DNA of 32,705 nt from a virus, in IMG/VR virus record IMGVR_UViG_3300005264_000045, positions 11,438-44,142 of that record; one strand, given 5' to 3'. How positions within the stretch are numbered: position 1 is the first letter of the stretch; each line of letters begins with the position of its first letter. The notes beneath the pieces were generated by a model, which saw only the letters and a program-made list of their open reading frames with translations, made no database searches and was not told the DNA's origin. Below are positions 1-5,673 of this stretch, in pieces. Position numbers and translations under genes: made by a program.

Positions 1-115
1 AAAAAAAAAGGTTGTACTAAAGGGATTGAGCGTGCAAGCTGTCAGGCTATGGTAACTACTCAACCTCTCTATGGTGCGTGCTGCTAAGGCCGCTCTATAC
101 TTAGCTTAGTTAATG

Positions 116-137
116 ATAGGTTGCTGTCCCAACCTAT
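116..137 (-). promoter_or_regulatory. Hairpin in early leader
   Basis: A perfect 8-bp inverted repeat (ATAGGTTG and CAACCTAT, 6-base loop) lies just downstream of the predicted start of the 151-185 promoter, so it would form near the 5' end of that transcript. A 5' stabilising or processing hairpin is an inference. Confidence 0.4.
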
Positions 138-150
138 ATTTTTCAAAGAG

Positions 151-185
151 CAAGTACATAATAATCATTCTAACTGTACTGTCAA
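151..185 (-). promoter_or_regulatory. Sigma70-type early promoter (outer)
   Basis: On the minus strand there is a perfect -35 TTGACA (180-185), a 16-base spacer and a -10 TATTAT (158-163, five of six consensus bases). It would transcribe toward coordinate 1 and out of the window. No gene lies downstream within the window, which suits an early promoter ahead of genes beyond the edge. Confidence 0.6.
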
Positions 186-410
186 GCTGTCTTAGGTGAT
201 TAACCCTTTCTCATGTCAAGTTAAGTCATGATCTCTATAAGGCATGTTGTCCTTACTTCTTCATGAAATGTTATACATGAGCTTACAGCCGCACTTCCCT
301 CTGTTTACCCTATCAAGGACAGAGTGCCTATACTGCAGGACTTAAGGATTTGTAAGGTGTCTTGAGTGATCTACATATAGATTTCTAAGAGCCTTGCAAC
401 ATCCGATTTG

Positions 411-475
411 TGATTGCATTATAGCAGAATAATTCTACATTGCAAGAACTTTTTTCAGATTCTTTGAACTTTTTT
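411..475 (-). promoter_or_regulatory. Sigma70-type early promoter with extended -10 and A-tracts
   Basis: The minus strand has a consensus -10 TATAAT (418-423) preceded by TGC (424-426), making an extended -10. It also has a -35 TTGCAA (440-445) at a 16-base spacing. Two A-runs lie immediately upstream, about two helical turns apart (near 452-475), resembling an UP element or bent DNA. It reads toward coordinate 1. This is the strongest host-type promoter seen in the window. Confidence 0.65.
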
Positions 476-480
476 TGTGT

Positions 481-597
481 AGATATAAGAGATATAAGAG
501 CATACAGAGATAGCATAGAGAATGCTGAGATACTAAGAGAGAGAGCAGAGATAGAGCAGAGAAGATAGAGAGTGCTGAGAGAGAGAGAGAGAGATGC
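481..597. repeat. Purine-rich AGAGAT/GAGA low-complexity tract
   Basis: The plus strand here is almost entirely A and G, with recurring AGAGATA and GAGAGA words. Its end (GTGCTGAGAG, near 569-578) is the reverse complement of CTCTCAGCAC at 636-645, so the tract and the next repeat block could pair as a long-looped stem. No open frame of note is present. Confidence 0.6.
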
Positions 598-635
598 TCA
601 GGTAGCTCTACCTTCTAACATCTCTTGTACCTACT

Positions 636-695
636 GCTCTCAGCACCTCTTAGTACCTCTTAGCAAACTCTTAGTACTCTCTTAGCACCTCTTAT
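636..695 (-). repeat. CTAAGAGGTN array with 10-11 bp phase
   Basis: On the minus strand the word CTAAG, with CTGAG and ATAAG variants at the two ends, recurs with plus-strand starts near 639, 649, 659, 670, 681 and 691. The spacing is 10 to 11 bases, one helical turn. Most units read CTAAGAGGTN. It resembles the short CCTAAAG repeats beside T7 terminal repeats. Confidence 0.7.
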
Positions 696-826
696 CTCTT
701 GCACCTTCTATGTATCCAGAGCGCTCAGGTGTCCTTAGTACTCTCTTAGGTGTCCTTAGTTCTTAAGAGTATTATAAGGAAGAACAAACAAAGTTAGGTG
801 TACTGAACTTCCTTAGCTACTCCGAA

Positions 827-936
827 TCGTCTTAGTTGTCCTGAGTATTATTAGGTATGCCTAACATTCTTAGGTGTCTTGCATCGTCTTAGTTGTCCCG
901 AGTGCTATTAGGTATGCCTAACATTCTTAGGTGTCC
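827..936. repeat. Direct repeat, two ~53-bp copies at 57-bp offset
   Basis: Copies at 827-879 and 884-936 differ at four positions. Each contains TTAGG-TATG-CCTAA, a short inverted repeat, and ends in CTTAGGTGTC. Related degenerate copies flank them: a TTAGGT-x-ACTG-x-ACTTCCTTAGCTAC segment appears near 794 and again near 964. No gene overlaps. Confidence 0.75.
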
Positions 937-1107
937 TTAGTTATCTTAGGTGCAACAAAGAGCATTAGGTACACTGCACTTCCTTAGCTACCCAGATCAT
1001 TCTTAGGTGTCCTTAGTATTATCAGGCATGCCAAGAGAGGCTATGGGGGAAGAGAGGCTTGGGTGTCGAGCAAAACGCACCGCACGATTCTATTTCAATT
1101 TTTTCAT

Positions 1108-1170
1108 CTTAGTACCTTAGTATCTCTTAGAACACCTTAGAACACCTTAGCATCTCTTAGAACACCTTAG
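1108..1170 (-). repeat. CTAAGGTGTT array in exact 10-bp register
   Basis: CTAAG (CTTAG on plus) starts at 1108, 1116, 1126, 1136, 1146, 1156 and 1166, so six copies are in perfect 10-bp phase. Units alternate between CTAAGGTGTT and CTAAGAGATR. All repeats face one side of the helix, as expected for a cooperative protein-binding array. The array follows the last late gene, where T7 has its right-end short repeats. Confidence 0.75.
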
Positions 1171-1179
1171 AGATGCAGG

Positions 1180-1216
1180 ATAGCCTGGCTTCTCTATAAA
1201 GGGATAGTCAGGCTAT
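1180..1216 (-). promoter_or_regulatory. Hairpin after last late gene
   Basis: An 8-bp perfect inverted repeat (ATAGCCTG and CAGGCTAT) with a 21-base loop starts 6 bases beyond the stop of the 1222-1338 gene on the minus strand. No U-run follows, so it is a poor intrinsic terminator. It may be an RNA 3'-end or processing hairpin. Confidence 0.4.
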
Positions 1217-1221
1217 ACTAC

Positions 1222-1338
1222 TTAGCAGATATAGGTAACAAAAGCATCAGCACTCTCAAGCAAAGTAGAAGCAAGAGCTCCTATGGCAACAAGCAATGCA
1301 AGGATAGCCTTACCTACCTTAGTCTTCAGAAATTTCAT
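1222..1338 (-). CDS. Small hydrophobic peptide, T7 gp19.5-like position
   Basis: This 38-residue frame starts at ATG 1338 behind an AAGGAG ribosome site and ends in TAA. It has a short basic N-terminus (MKFLKTKVGK), one hydrophobic segment (about residues 11-26, AILALLVAIGALASTL) and a C-terminal cysteine, so it is probably a single-span inner-membrane peptide. It is the last gene of the late block, as T7 gene 19.5 is, and 19.5 is also a small membrane-like protein ending with cysteines. The positional match is clear; the sequence match is only suggestive. The function is unknown. Confidence 0.6.
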   Translation of the reverse strand: MKFLKTKVGKAILALLVAIGALASTLLESADAFVTYIC

Positions 1339-1361
1339 AACATTCTCCTTTCTCTTTAAGT

Positions 1362-1634
1362 TTACCTTATCACCATACCCTTTACACCATACTTCTTATC
1401 AAACACATCAGCCTTACAAAGATATATGTTATCCTTAGAAAGCTTGATAATGTAATCGCCAGGTACAGGCTTCTGATTAGAAGAGACTGCAAACTCTAAT
1501 CGAGTCTTCACAGCACCCTTACCTTTATGGGAGTACACATACATACCTGCCTTCTTAGCTTTCTCTATGGTACCCTCTTCTAACATCTTACAAGCCAAGA
1601 CAGTTATAGGCTTGCTTGTATATTCTATTAGCAT
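1362..1634 (-). CDS. Small conserved phage protein (PGDYIIK / CKADVFDKKY type)
   Basis: This is a 90-residue soluble protein with an AAGGAG ribosome site; its start overlaps the end of the upstream gene by 7 bases. The KPITV start, the central PGDYIIK and the closing CKADVFDKKY match the pattern of a small protein seen in many unrelated phages (KPVxVEA, then PGDWIIKG, then YPCKPDIFEKTYE). That family has no firm function. It sits between terminase and the genome end with three other small late genes. Confidence 0.65.
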   Translation of the reverse strand: MLIEYTSKPITVLACKMLEEGTIEKAKKAGMYVYSHKGKGAVKTRLEFAVSSNQKPVPGDYIIKLSKDNIYLCKADVFDKKYGVKGMVIR

Positions 1635-1912
1635 CTTTCTAATCTCCTTCCATTATTAATATCAGAAACAATATAAACACCTGGTATATACTGCAGAGCT
1701 TCTGCAACATGATCCCCTTGCTGAGTGCTAACTTGAACAAGACAACCTTCAGGCAACTCCATAGCCTTAGTACTCCTTACCCAACCTTCTTCTTCATTTG
1801 AAATCTGACAAAGAAGTTGGAATGCATCTGCATTACCTATAACTTCAAGACCAGCTGTGCTTGCATCAGTACCTTCAGTACCTTCAGTACTTTCATCAGT
1901 ACCTTCATCCAT
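1628..1912 (-). CDS. Hypothetical protein with acidic Thr/Glu-rich N-terminus
   Basis: This 94-residue protein has an N-terminal stretch of DEGTDESTEGTEGTD type (residues 2-16) followed by a compact mixed domain. It starts behind AAGGAGG at 1912 and overlaps the next gene by 7 bases, so the two are probably translationally coupled. The stop is TAG. I do not recognise the family. The repeated GTD/STEG start resembles flexible linkers seen on some virion-decorating or tail-associated proteins, but that is only a resemblance. Confidence 0.6.
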   Translation of the reverse strand: MDEGTDESTEGTEGTDASTAGLEVIGNADAFQLLCQISNEEEGWVRSTKAMELPEGCLVQVSTQQGDHVAEALQYIPGVYIVSDINNGRRLERC

Positions 1913-1933
1913 ATTATGAACCTCCTTTGGATT

Positions 1934-1970
1934 AGCCCTCTCTTGAGCATACTGAGCTCGCCAGAGGGCT
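1934..1970 (-). promoter_or_regulatory. Two-tier hairpin between small late genes
   Basis: An 8-bp perfect stem (AGCCCTCT with AGAGGGCT) encloses a second 4-bp stem (GAGC with GCTC). It lies between the stop of the 1977-2237 gene and the ribosome site of the 1628-1912 gene. No U-run follows, so an RNase III-type processing hairpin, as used throughout T7 late mRNA, fits better than a terminator. Confidence 0.45.
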
Positions 1971-1976
1971 TAGTTA

Positions 1977-2237
1977 TTATGCAGGGGTTATATCTGTTCC
2001 ATCTGAGATACGCTCCCATACATCAGTCGGTGCAGAACCTTTAGCAACTACAATATCAAAGTTACCACCAGAGGTGTTGGTACAAAGGTAGATTGCTCCA
2101 AGCTTCTTACCAGAGTACAACGAATTGTTTACTGCGTTATCCTTATTCTCAAGATCTGCCTGAGTAACGATACCTGCAACGAGAGCTGCAACCATGGGCT
2201 GTACAGCCTTTACCTGAGTGTCTCCTATCAATGACAT
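1977..2237 (-). CDS. Hypothetical small protein, possibly virion-associated
   Basis: An 86-residue protein with a ribosome site at about 2245, 45 to 90 bases downstream of a predicted phage promoter (2301-2325), so it is likely well expressed late. The first half is hydrophobic and Ala/Val-rich (QPMVAALVAGIVTQADL). The second half (YSGKKLGAIYLCTNTSGG, then AKGSAPTDVWERI) resembles the beta-rich segments of the kind S-x-KxLGAxxxxT..G...A.GS.xxDxW found in small phage structural proteins. I would guess a minor virion or decoration protein, with low certainty. Confidence 0.6.
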   Translation of the reverse strand: MSLIGDTQVKAVQPMVAALVAGIVTQADLENKDNAVNNSLYSGKKLGAIYLCTNTSGGNFDIVVAKGSAPTDVWERISDGTDITPA

Positions 2238-2300
2238 AAATCCTCCTTCTCTTAAAATTGATTAATATTCAAAGTAGTTCAAAGTAGAAGAGGCTAACCT

Positions 2301-2325
2301 CTCTATCTATGATGCAACTTTATTA
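2301..2325 (-). promoter_or_regulatory. Putative phage RNA polymerase promoter
   Basis: On the minus strand AAAGTTGCATCATAGATAGAG matches the repeated element of this genome. It lies 64 bases upstream of the 1977-2237 gene. By comparison with T7 (CACTATAGGGAGA), CATCATAGATAGA would carry the start site at the G of ATAG. Confidence 0.65.
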
Positions 2326-2363
2326 AGTTCTGAGAGTTCTTGTACTCTCTTCTTCTTCTTTAT

Positions 2364-2377
2364 ATTCTTATAAGAAT
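2364..2377. repeat. 14-bp perfect palindrome
   Basis: ATTCTTATAAGAAT is a perfect palindrome lying between two predicted phage promoters and at the edge of a 10-bp tandem repeat. A role as RNA hairpin or protein site is open. Confidence 0.5.
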
Positions 2378-2426
2378 GTACTATCTTGTACTATCTTGTA
2401 CTATCTTGTACTCTCTTGTACTCTCT
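2377..2426. repeat. Tandem 10-bp repeat, five units
   Basis: Three copies of TGTACTATCT are followed by two of TGTACTCTCT without gaps. On the transcript this reads as purine-rich AGAGAGTACA/AGATAGTACA units in the initial transcribed region of the 2431-2455 promoter. A single further unit occurs at 2340-2350, and similar AAGAGAGTA words follow the capsid promoter. Confidence 0.8.
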
Positions 2427-2430
2427 TATT

Positions 2431-2455
2431 CTCTCTCTATGATGCAACTTAATTC
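2431..2455 (-). promoter_or_regulatory. Putative phage RNA polymerase promoter
   Basis: TTAAGTTGCATCATAGAGAG on the minus strand, just past the end of the large terminase gene (2488). Identical over 20 bases to the element before the capsid gene. It is the upstream member of a tandem pair with 2301-2325. Confidence 0.7.
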
Positions 2456-2487
2456 TAAGTGCAAGGAATTAAAAGAGAATTAGAAGA

Positions 2488-4104
2488 TTAGAATCTATTA
2501 CGCCTTGACCTTCTTTGCATCGAGAAAGCATTACGTTCTCTGGCACCTCTATGCGCAGCTTCAACTCCTGTGAGCCAGGTTCTACGGGACACTGGATCAT
2601 TCCAGATCTTTATCTTCTCAACTTCCTCAGCCCTTCTCTTTGCCTCGATAACAATCTGAGTGTCAAAGTCCAGACGGTCAACCACCCATCTAACAGCACC
2701 AGCCAGACTGTCCAATCTGTCATCATGCCTAAGACAGCCTCTATCTCTTGTGAGCATTGAGAGCTGATGCACAAACCTGTATGTACTTTTAAGTTCAACA
2801 GGGTAGATCTCAACAGAGTTTGCATCTTCCTCAAGAGCCTGTCCAGAAATAACGAGCCTGTGTGAAGAGAGAAGAGGTTCAAGCGTGTCAATAATCCTGA
2901 GTTCCTTCTGTCCTGTCTCATACACTTCCTCCAGCTGTACAGGCCATTCATGCTTCTGGAACAAAGGTTTCATCATGTTAGCATGAGCACCGTTACCAAA
3001 GTTCTTTTCGATGCACACAATATTAGCTTTATGCTCCTTTGCGACCTTCACGAGCTTCACTAAATTCTTCTCCTCATACCCACCTGGCACTCCACTGACG
3101 GCCGATATATAAACGTAAGCACCTATGAGCTTAATAACAGCGTAAGCCATCTCATCGGCGTTCTGGCCCCCTCCAGCGGGGTCTATGTACATCACCGTCT
3201 GCTCGAACGGCCTCATCTCATACTCATTCGGAACTGCTCGATATACTTTATACTTCATCCCAAATGAGACGCTCCTGTACATGTTTCTGGGGTCATTAGA
3301 CCAAACGGGTAGTACGGGTCCAACATCTGCGTTAAAGTCCGCTACGATCAAATTTTCGAGCTTTAAGGGGTATCTTTCAGAATCGGCAATGGAGGTATTG
3401 AGCATGTACTGCAGCATGAACTTTGCCTTTCCGAGAGAGATCTCTTTCTCCAGCAGCCTTTCTTCCGGGAACATCTCAGGGCAAGTAGGTTTCCCTGAGC
3501 TACCATCTATGCCACCGCCTTGTCTTAATGAAGGATCTAAGATCATATCAGCTTTAAGCATAGGTGCAAGATTATCAGCATAAGCGAGTTCTTCTTCTTC
3601 TGTAGGATATCTACCAGACCATACTCTAATATGGTACCCACGAGCTGGTAGATTGTTATAGATACTTTCAGTACTCTGTGGTGTTCCTAAGTAGATTATA
3701 TCTCCCTCAACACATATAGTTTCAAACTCTCTGGTTAAGTTCTCAAGTATCTCCCTTGTTATAACTGTTCTTGAGTTCTTCATACTCTCAACGTCATCGC
3801 TAATTAAGACATCAGCACGACTACCCTGAGCACTTGAATCTACACCCATGCACTTAATACTTGGAGACTTCTCTACACCTTTGAACAACCAATGCACATC
3901 ATACCCTTCTATGGACTCTCTGTCTCCAGCATTTTTATCTGCCCTTAACATCCAAAGAAAATCAAGACCATTTAAGATCTGAATAATGAAAGAAGCAATT
4001 TCTTTAGACATCTTGCCACCAGCAGAGAAGATAAGAACACGAATAGTAGGGTTGTGTATTAATCGAAAGACAGCGTAAATAGCCGTAAGTGTCGTCTTAC
4101 TTTG
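2488..4104 (-). CDS. terL: Large terminase subunit, 3' exon (packaging ATPase and nuclease)
   Basis: The large terminase powers DNA packaging through the portal and cuts the concatemer. This exon encodes residues 76-613 of a spliced protein (T7 gp19 has 586). Colinearity with gp19 is clear: QSKTT completes the Walker A loop, then SRADVLISDDVE (Walker B, about residues 170-181), IIYLGTPQS (coupling motif), YIDPAGGGQNADEMAY (first nuclease Asp), CIEKNFGNGAH and CLRHDDRLDSLAGAV (C-terminal nuclease Asp pair). An unspliced frame could start at TTG 4116, but this lies in the intron and lacks a ribosome site, so the reading starts at the splice junction. Exon length 1617 nt plus 225 nt is divisible by three. 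Confidence 0.93.
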   Translation of the reverse strand, partial: QSKTTLTAIYAVFRLIHNPTIRVLIFSAGGKMSKEIASFIIQILNGLDFLWMLRADKNAGDRESIEGYDVHWLFKGVEKSPSIKCMGVDSSAQGSRADVLISDDVESMKNSRTVITREILENLTREFETICVEGDIIYLGTPQSTESIYNNLPARGYHIRVWSGRYPTEEEELAYADNLAPMLKADMILDPSLRQGGGIDGSSGKPTCPEMFPEERLLEKEISLGKAKFMLQYMLNTSIADSERYPLKLENLIVADFNADVGPVLPVWSNDPRNMYRSVSFGMKYKVYRAVPNEYEMRPFEQTVMYIDPAGGGQNADEMAYAVIKLIGAYVYISAVSGVPGGYEEKNLVKLVKVAKEHKANIVCIEKNFGNGAHANMMKPLFQKHEWPVQLEEVYETGQKELRIIDTLEPLLSSHRLVISGQALEEDANSVEIYPVELKSTYRFVHQLSMLTRDRGCLRHDDRLDSLAGAVRWVVDRLDFDTQIVIEAKRRAEEVEKIKIWNDPVSRRTWLTGVEAAHRGARERNAFSMQRRSRRNRF

Positions 4105-4851
4105 CATTGTATTCAAGAAGGTTCGTTAAGCCTTCCCGGTTCTCTTATGAACTCCTGCATGTTTCCATGCAGATTAGACTATCTCTTACATCATATAGAT
4201 GTTCACATGTTTCCAAGCACTTGCTTGTACTTCCTTACGGAATAGTCGTTGCACTAAAACTTATAATCGCAAGATATATGTTTCCATGTAGCATGCCTTC
4301 TAATGTTTAGATAGGTGTTGCGAGACATAGAGACAAGGTGTTTAATATGTTTCCAGTTTCTACCTTTCTCTAACTGTCTACAGACTTCTCTAACCTCTTC
4401 TTCAGTTGTTGTACAGCCTCCATGCTCAAGCCCAACTCTTTTAGTTATCAGGCCAGTATCCCAAGCATGACGCATATTCTCTAAATGAGTACACCATTCT
4501 AAATTAGATACATTATTATTATTCTTGATACCATCCTTGTGATTGACATAAGGTCTTTCTGGATCTCTTGGTAGAAACGCCAATGCAACAAGTCTATGCA
4601 CTGCGTGGTACTTCTGGTTAATGCAGACAAGATGGTAACCATTCTTTATTCTACCTTTAAGAATGTGCCCCGTTGTCTCATTAACAACCACACCATTAGT
4701 ATCAACTGTATATTCATGCCCACTTCTGTTAGTCACTTCTATCTTTGCTTTTTCGTACATTATAACCCTCCTTATAGGATAGTTTTAGTTTTAGTCAGGA
4801 TCGTCCATGTAGGATGTTCCCTGTTTGAATGTGATTACGTAGCCAGTATTA
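4105..4851 (-). other. Group I intron in large terminase gene
   Basis: A 747-nt insertion interrupts terL after GGT (Gly75), exactly in the Walker A loop. The 5' exon ends in T and the intron ends in G, as group I splicing requires. Near the 3' end are an R-like element GTGCAACGACTATTCC (4239-4254) and an S-like element AAGAGATAGTC (4177-4187), whose GACTAT and ATAGTC pair as P7. A perfect hairpin CTGCATG-GAAA-CATGCAG (4155-4172) follows, fitting a P9-type stem. It carries an HNH endonuclease gene (4254-4760). Splicing restores a T7-colinear protein. Confidence 0.88.
4254..4760 (-). CDS. HNH homing endonuclease in terL intron
   Basis: This 168-residue protein has the layout of intron-encoded HNH enzymes such as I-HmuI relatives: an N-terminal NUMOD4-like strand region (about 13-50), the HNH core (H55-R56, VNHKDG 72-77, NNN 80-83, NLEW 86-89), and a C-terminal helical DNA-binding part (about 116-165). 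It would cut intron-less terL alleles near the insertion site and so drive intron spread. It has its own AAGGAGG ribosome site. Its stop touches the intron's R core element, so translation through the end could compete with folding of the ribozyme. A paralogue lies in the portal intron. Confidence 0.88.
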   Translation of the reverse strand: MYEKAKIEVTNRSGHEYTVDTNGVVVNETTGHILKGRIKNGYHLVCINQKYHAVHRLVALAFLPRDPERPYVNHKDGIKNNNNVSNLEWCTHLENMRHAWDTGLITKRVGLEHGGCTTTEEEVREVCRQLEKGRNWKHIKHLVSMSRNTYLNIRRHATWKHISCDYKF

Positions 4852-5076
4852 ACCACGTTGTGCTTGAATCATTCTGAACTTAGGGCCAGCAAATAACCAC
4901 TTACAAATATCTGCTTGTACTCTGTTTAAATCAGGGTTACCAACTATCAAGATGTTTATACAAGTCTGAGCAAAGAGGAGGAAGCCTTCCGAACTATAAG
5001 GGAAAGCTTCCTGAACCTCTGCTAAGGCTTCACGCATCTCAAGTTGTTTTTCTTTAGACATTTCACGTTTAGCCAT
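4852..5076 (-). CDS. terL: Large terminase subunit, 5' exon
   Basis: Encodes residues 1-75 of the packaging ATPase, from ATG 5076 behind AGGAGTGAT. It matches the N-terminus of T7 gp19 (adenine-binding region and lead-in to the P-loop): RVQADICKWL corresponds to QIDMAKVLAN, and FRMIQAQRG to FILQAFRG. The next base triplet in genomic DNA is TAA (4849-4851), so unspliced mRNA would give only a 75-residue stub ending halfway through the ATP-binding loop. It joins 4104 after intron removal. Confidence 0.88.
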
Positions 5077-5087
5077 ATCACTCCTTC

Positions 5088-5110
5088 CTATCTAAGATGC
5101 AACTTAAATA
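5088..5110 (-). promoter_or_regulatory. Putative phage promoter, divergent copy
   Basis: TTTAAGTTGCATCTTAGATAG on the minus strand lies between the small terminase stop and the large terminase start. It differs from the others in the core (CATCTTAG rather than CATCATAG), so it may be weaker. It would give terL its own transcript. Confidence 0.5.
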
Positions 5111-5424
5111 GCTTCTTCTAAGTCTTGGAAAGGTACAATCTTACCTCTCTGTGTATCTCTCAGTTTCTTCAATCTCTTTGAGAGTTCTGAAGTTTCATCT
5201 TCAGCAGCAATCCTGCAGCCAACTCCATTATACTCAACCCATTTCTGCATGGAAGAGAGGTCTCTTGAATTGATAACCATTACAATCTCTTCTATTTCAT
5301 GCCCTTGATTGAGCATCTCTTTTGCAACTTCAAGCATGTATTTTGCTTTCATGTTATGACACTGTGTGATAAGAGAATGTAATCTCCCTATATCATCTTC
5401 AGTTGCAGCGTTCTTATTGCTCAT
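5104..5424 (-). CDS. Probable small terminase subunit
   Basis: This 106-residue protein sits between the small membrane-protein gene and the large terminase gene, the same place as gene 18 (small terminase) in T7. It is mostly helical by composition, charged, with a helix-rich middle and a basic stretch (SKRLKKLRDTQRGK, about residues 81-94). T7 gp18 has 89 residues. I see no direct sequence match to gp18, so the call rests on order, size and composition. The start at 5424 overlaps the previous stop (TAATG); its ribosome site lies inside the preceding gene. Confidence 0.6.
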   Translation of the reverse strand: MSNKNAATEDDIGRLHSLITQCHNMKAKYMLEVAKEMLNQGHEIEEIVMVINSRDLSSMQKWVEYNGVGCRIAAEDETSELSKRLKKLRDTQRGKIVPFQDLEEAI

Positions 5425-5657
5425 TATAACCTCCTTTGGCTATTTAGAAATGTTTTCATCTCTTTCATAACTTCTGAAAGAGACTCTATTGCAGCAGTGT
5501 TCCTTGTCATCTGTTTAGTGAAATCTATCCTAATAGAAGACACTTCACTTGCATCGGCTTTTGTAGCTTTCATCATCTGAACGTCTGAATACAAGATGAT
5601 CAATGCACCTATAATAGGTAACAGGACACTAAGGGCAGCCCATTGTTTTCCAGTCAT
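5424..5657 (-). CDS. Small single-span membrane protein, holin-like (gp17.5 position)
   Basis: I place the start at ATG 5657, right behind GGAGGTAT, giving 77 residues; an upstream ATG at 5726 lies inside the fibre gene and lacks a ribosome site. Residues 1-5 are followed by one membrane span (about 6-24, ALSVLLPIIGALIILY) and a charged helical tail that could form a coiled coil (KEMKTFL). It lies between fibre and small terminase, where T7 has holin 17.5. A type II holin, or a small spanin component, is possible. The last codons (RRL) overlap the ribosome site of the next gene. Confidence 0.6.
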   Translation of the reverse strand: MTGKQWAALSVLLPIIGALIILYSDVQMMKATKADASEVSSIRIDFTKQMTRNTAAIESLSEVMKEMKTFLNSQRRL

Positions 5658-5673
5658 ATACCTCCTTTCTTTT

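Larger units (their letters stand above)
1..1221. other. Gene-poor genome-end / early leader region
   Basis: I find no convincing gene in these 1.2 kb. Reading on the minus strand away from the last late gene, it holds a hairpin (1180-1216), a 10-bp phased CTAAG array (1108-1170), a CCCCCATAG motif (about 1043-1051), 57-bp direct repeats (827-936), a second CTAAG array (636-695), a purine-rich tract (481-597) and two sigma70-type promoters pointing toward coordinate 1. T7 carries short CCTAAAG repeats and a CCCCCATAG sequence at its genome ends, followed by host-polymerase early promoters. By analogy this is the concatemer junction or terminal repeat plus early leader; the exact ends cannot be fixed from the sequence. 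Confidence 0.6.

Noticed and set aside
191-219. Third early promoter based on a perfect TTGACA at 214-219
   Set aside because: No acceptable -10 at 16-18 bases; the best hexamer there is CCTAAG or CTAAGA.
4105-4116. TTG/ATG start just before the 3' terminase exon as an independent short terminase gene
   Set aside because: No ribosome site, and the product would lack the adenine-binding region and half the P-loop; the splice junction gives a complete T7-colinear protein.
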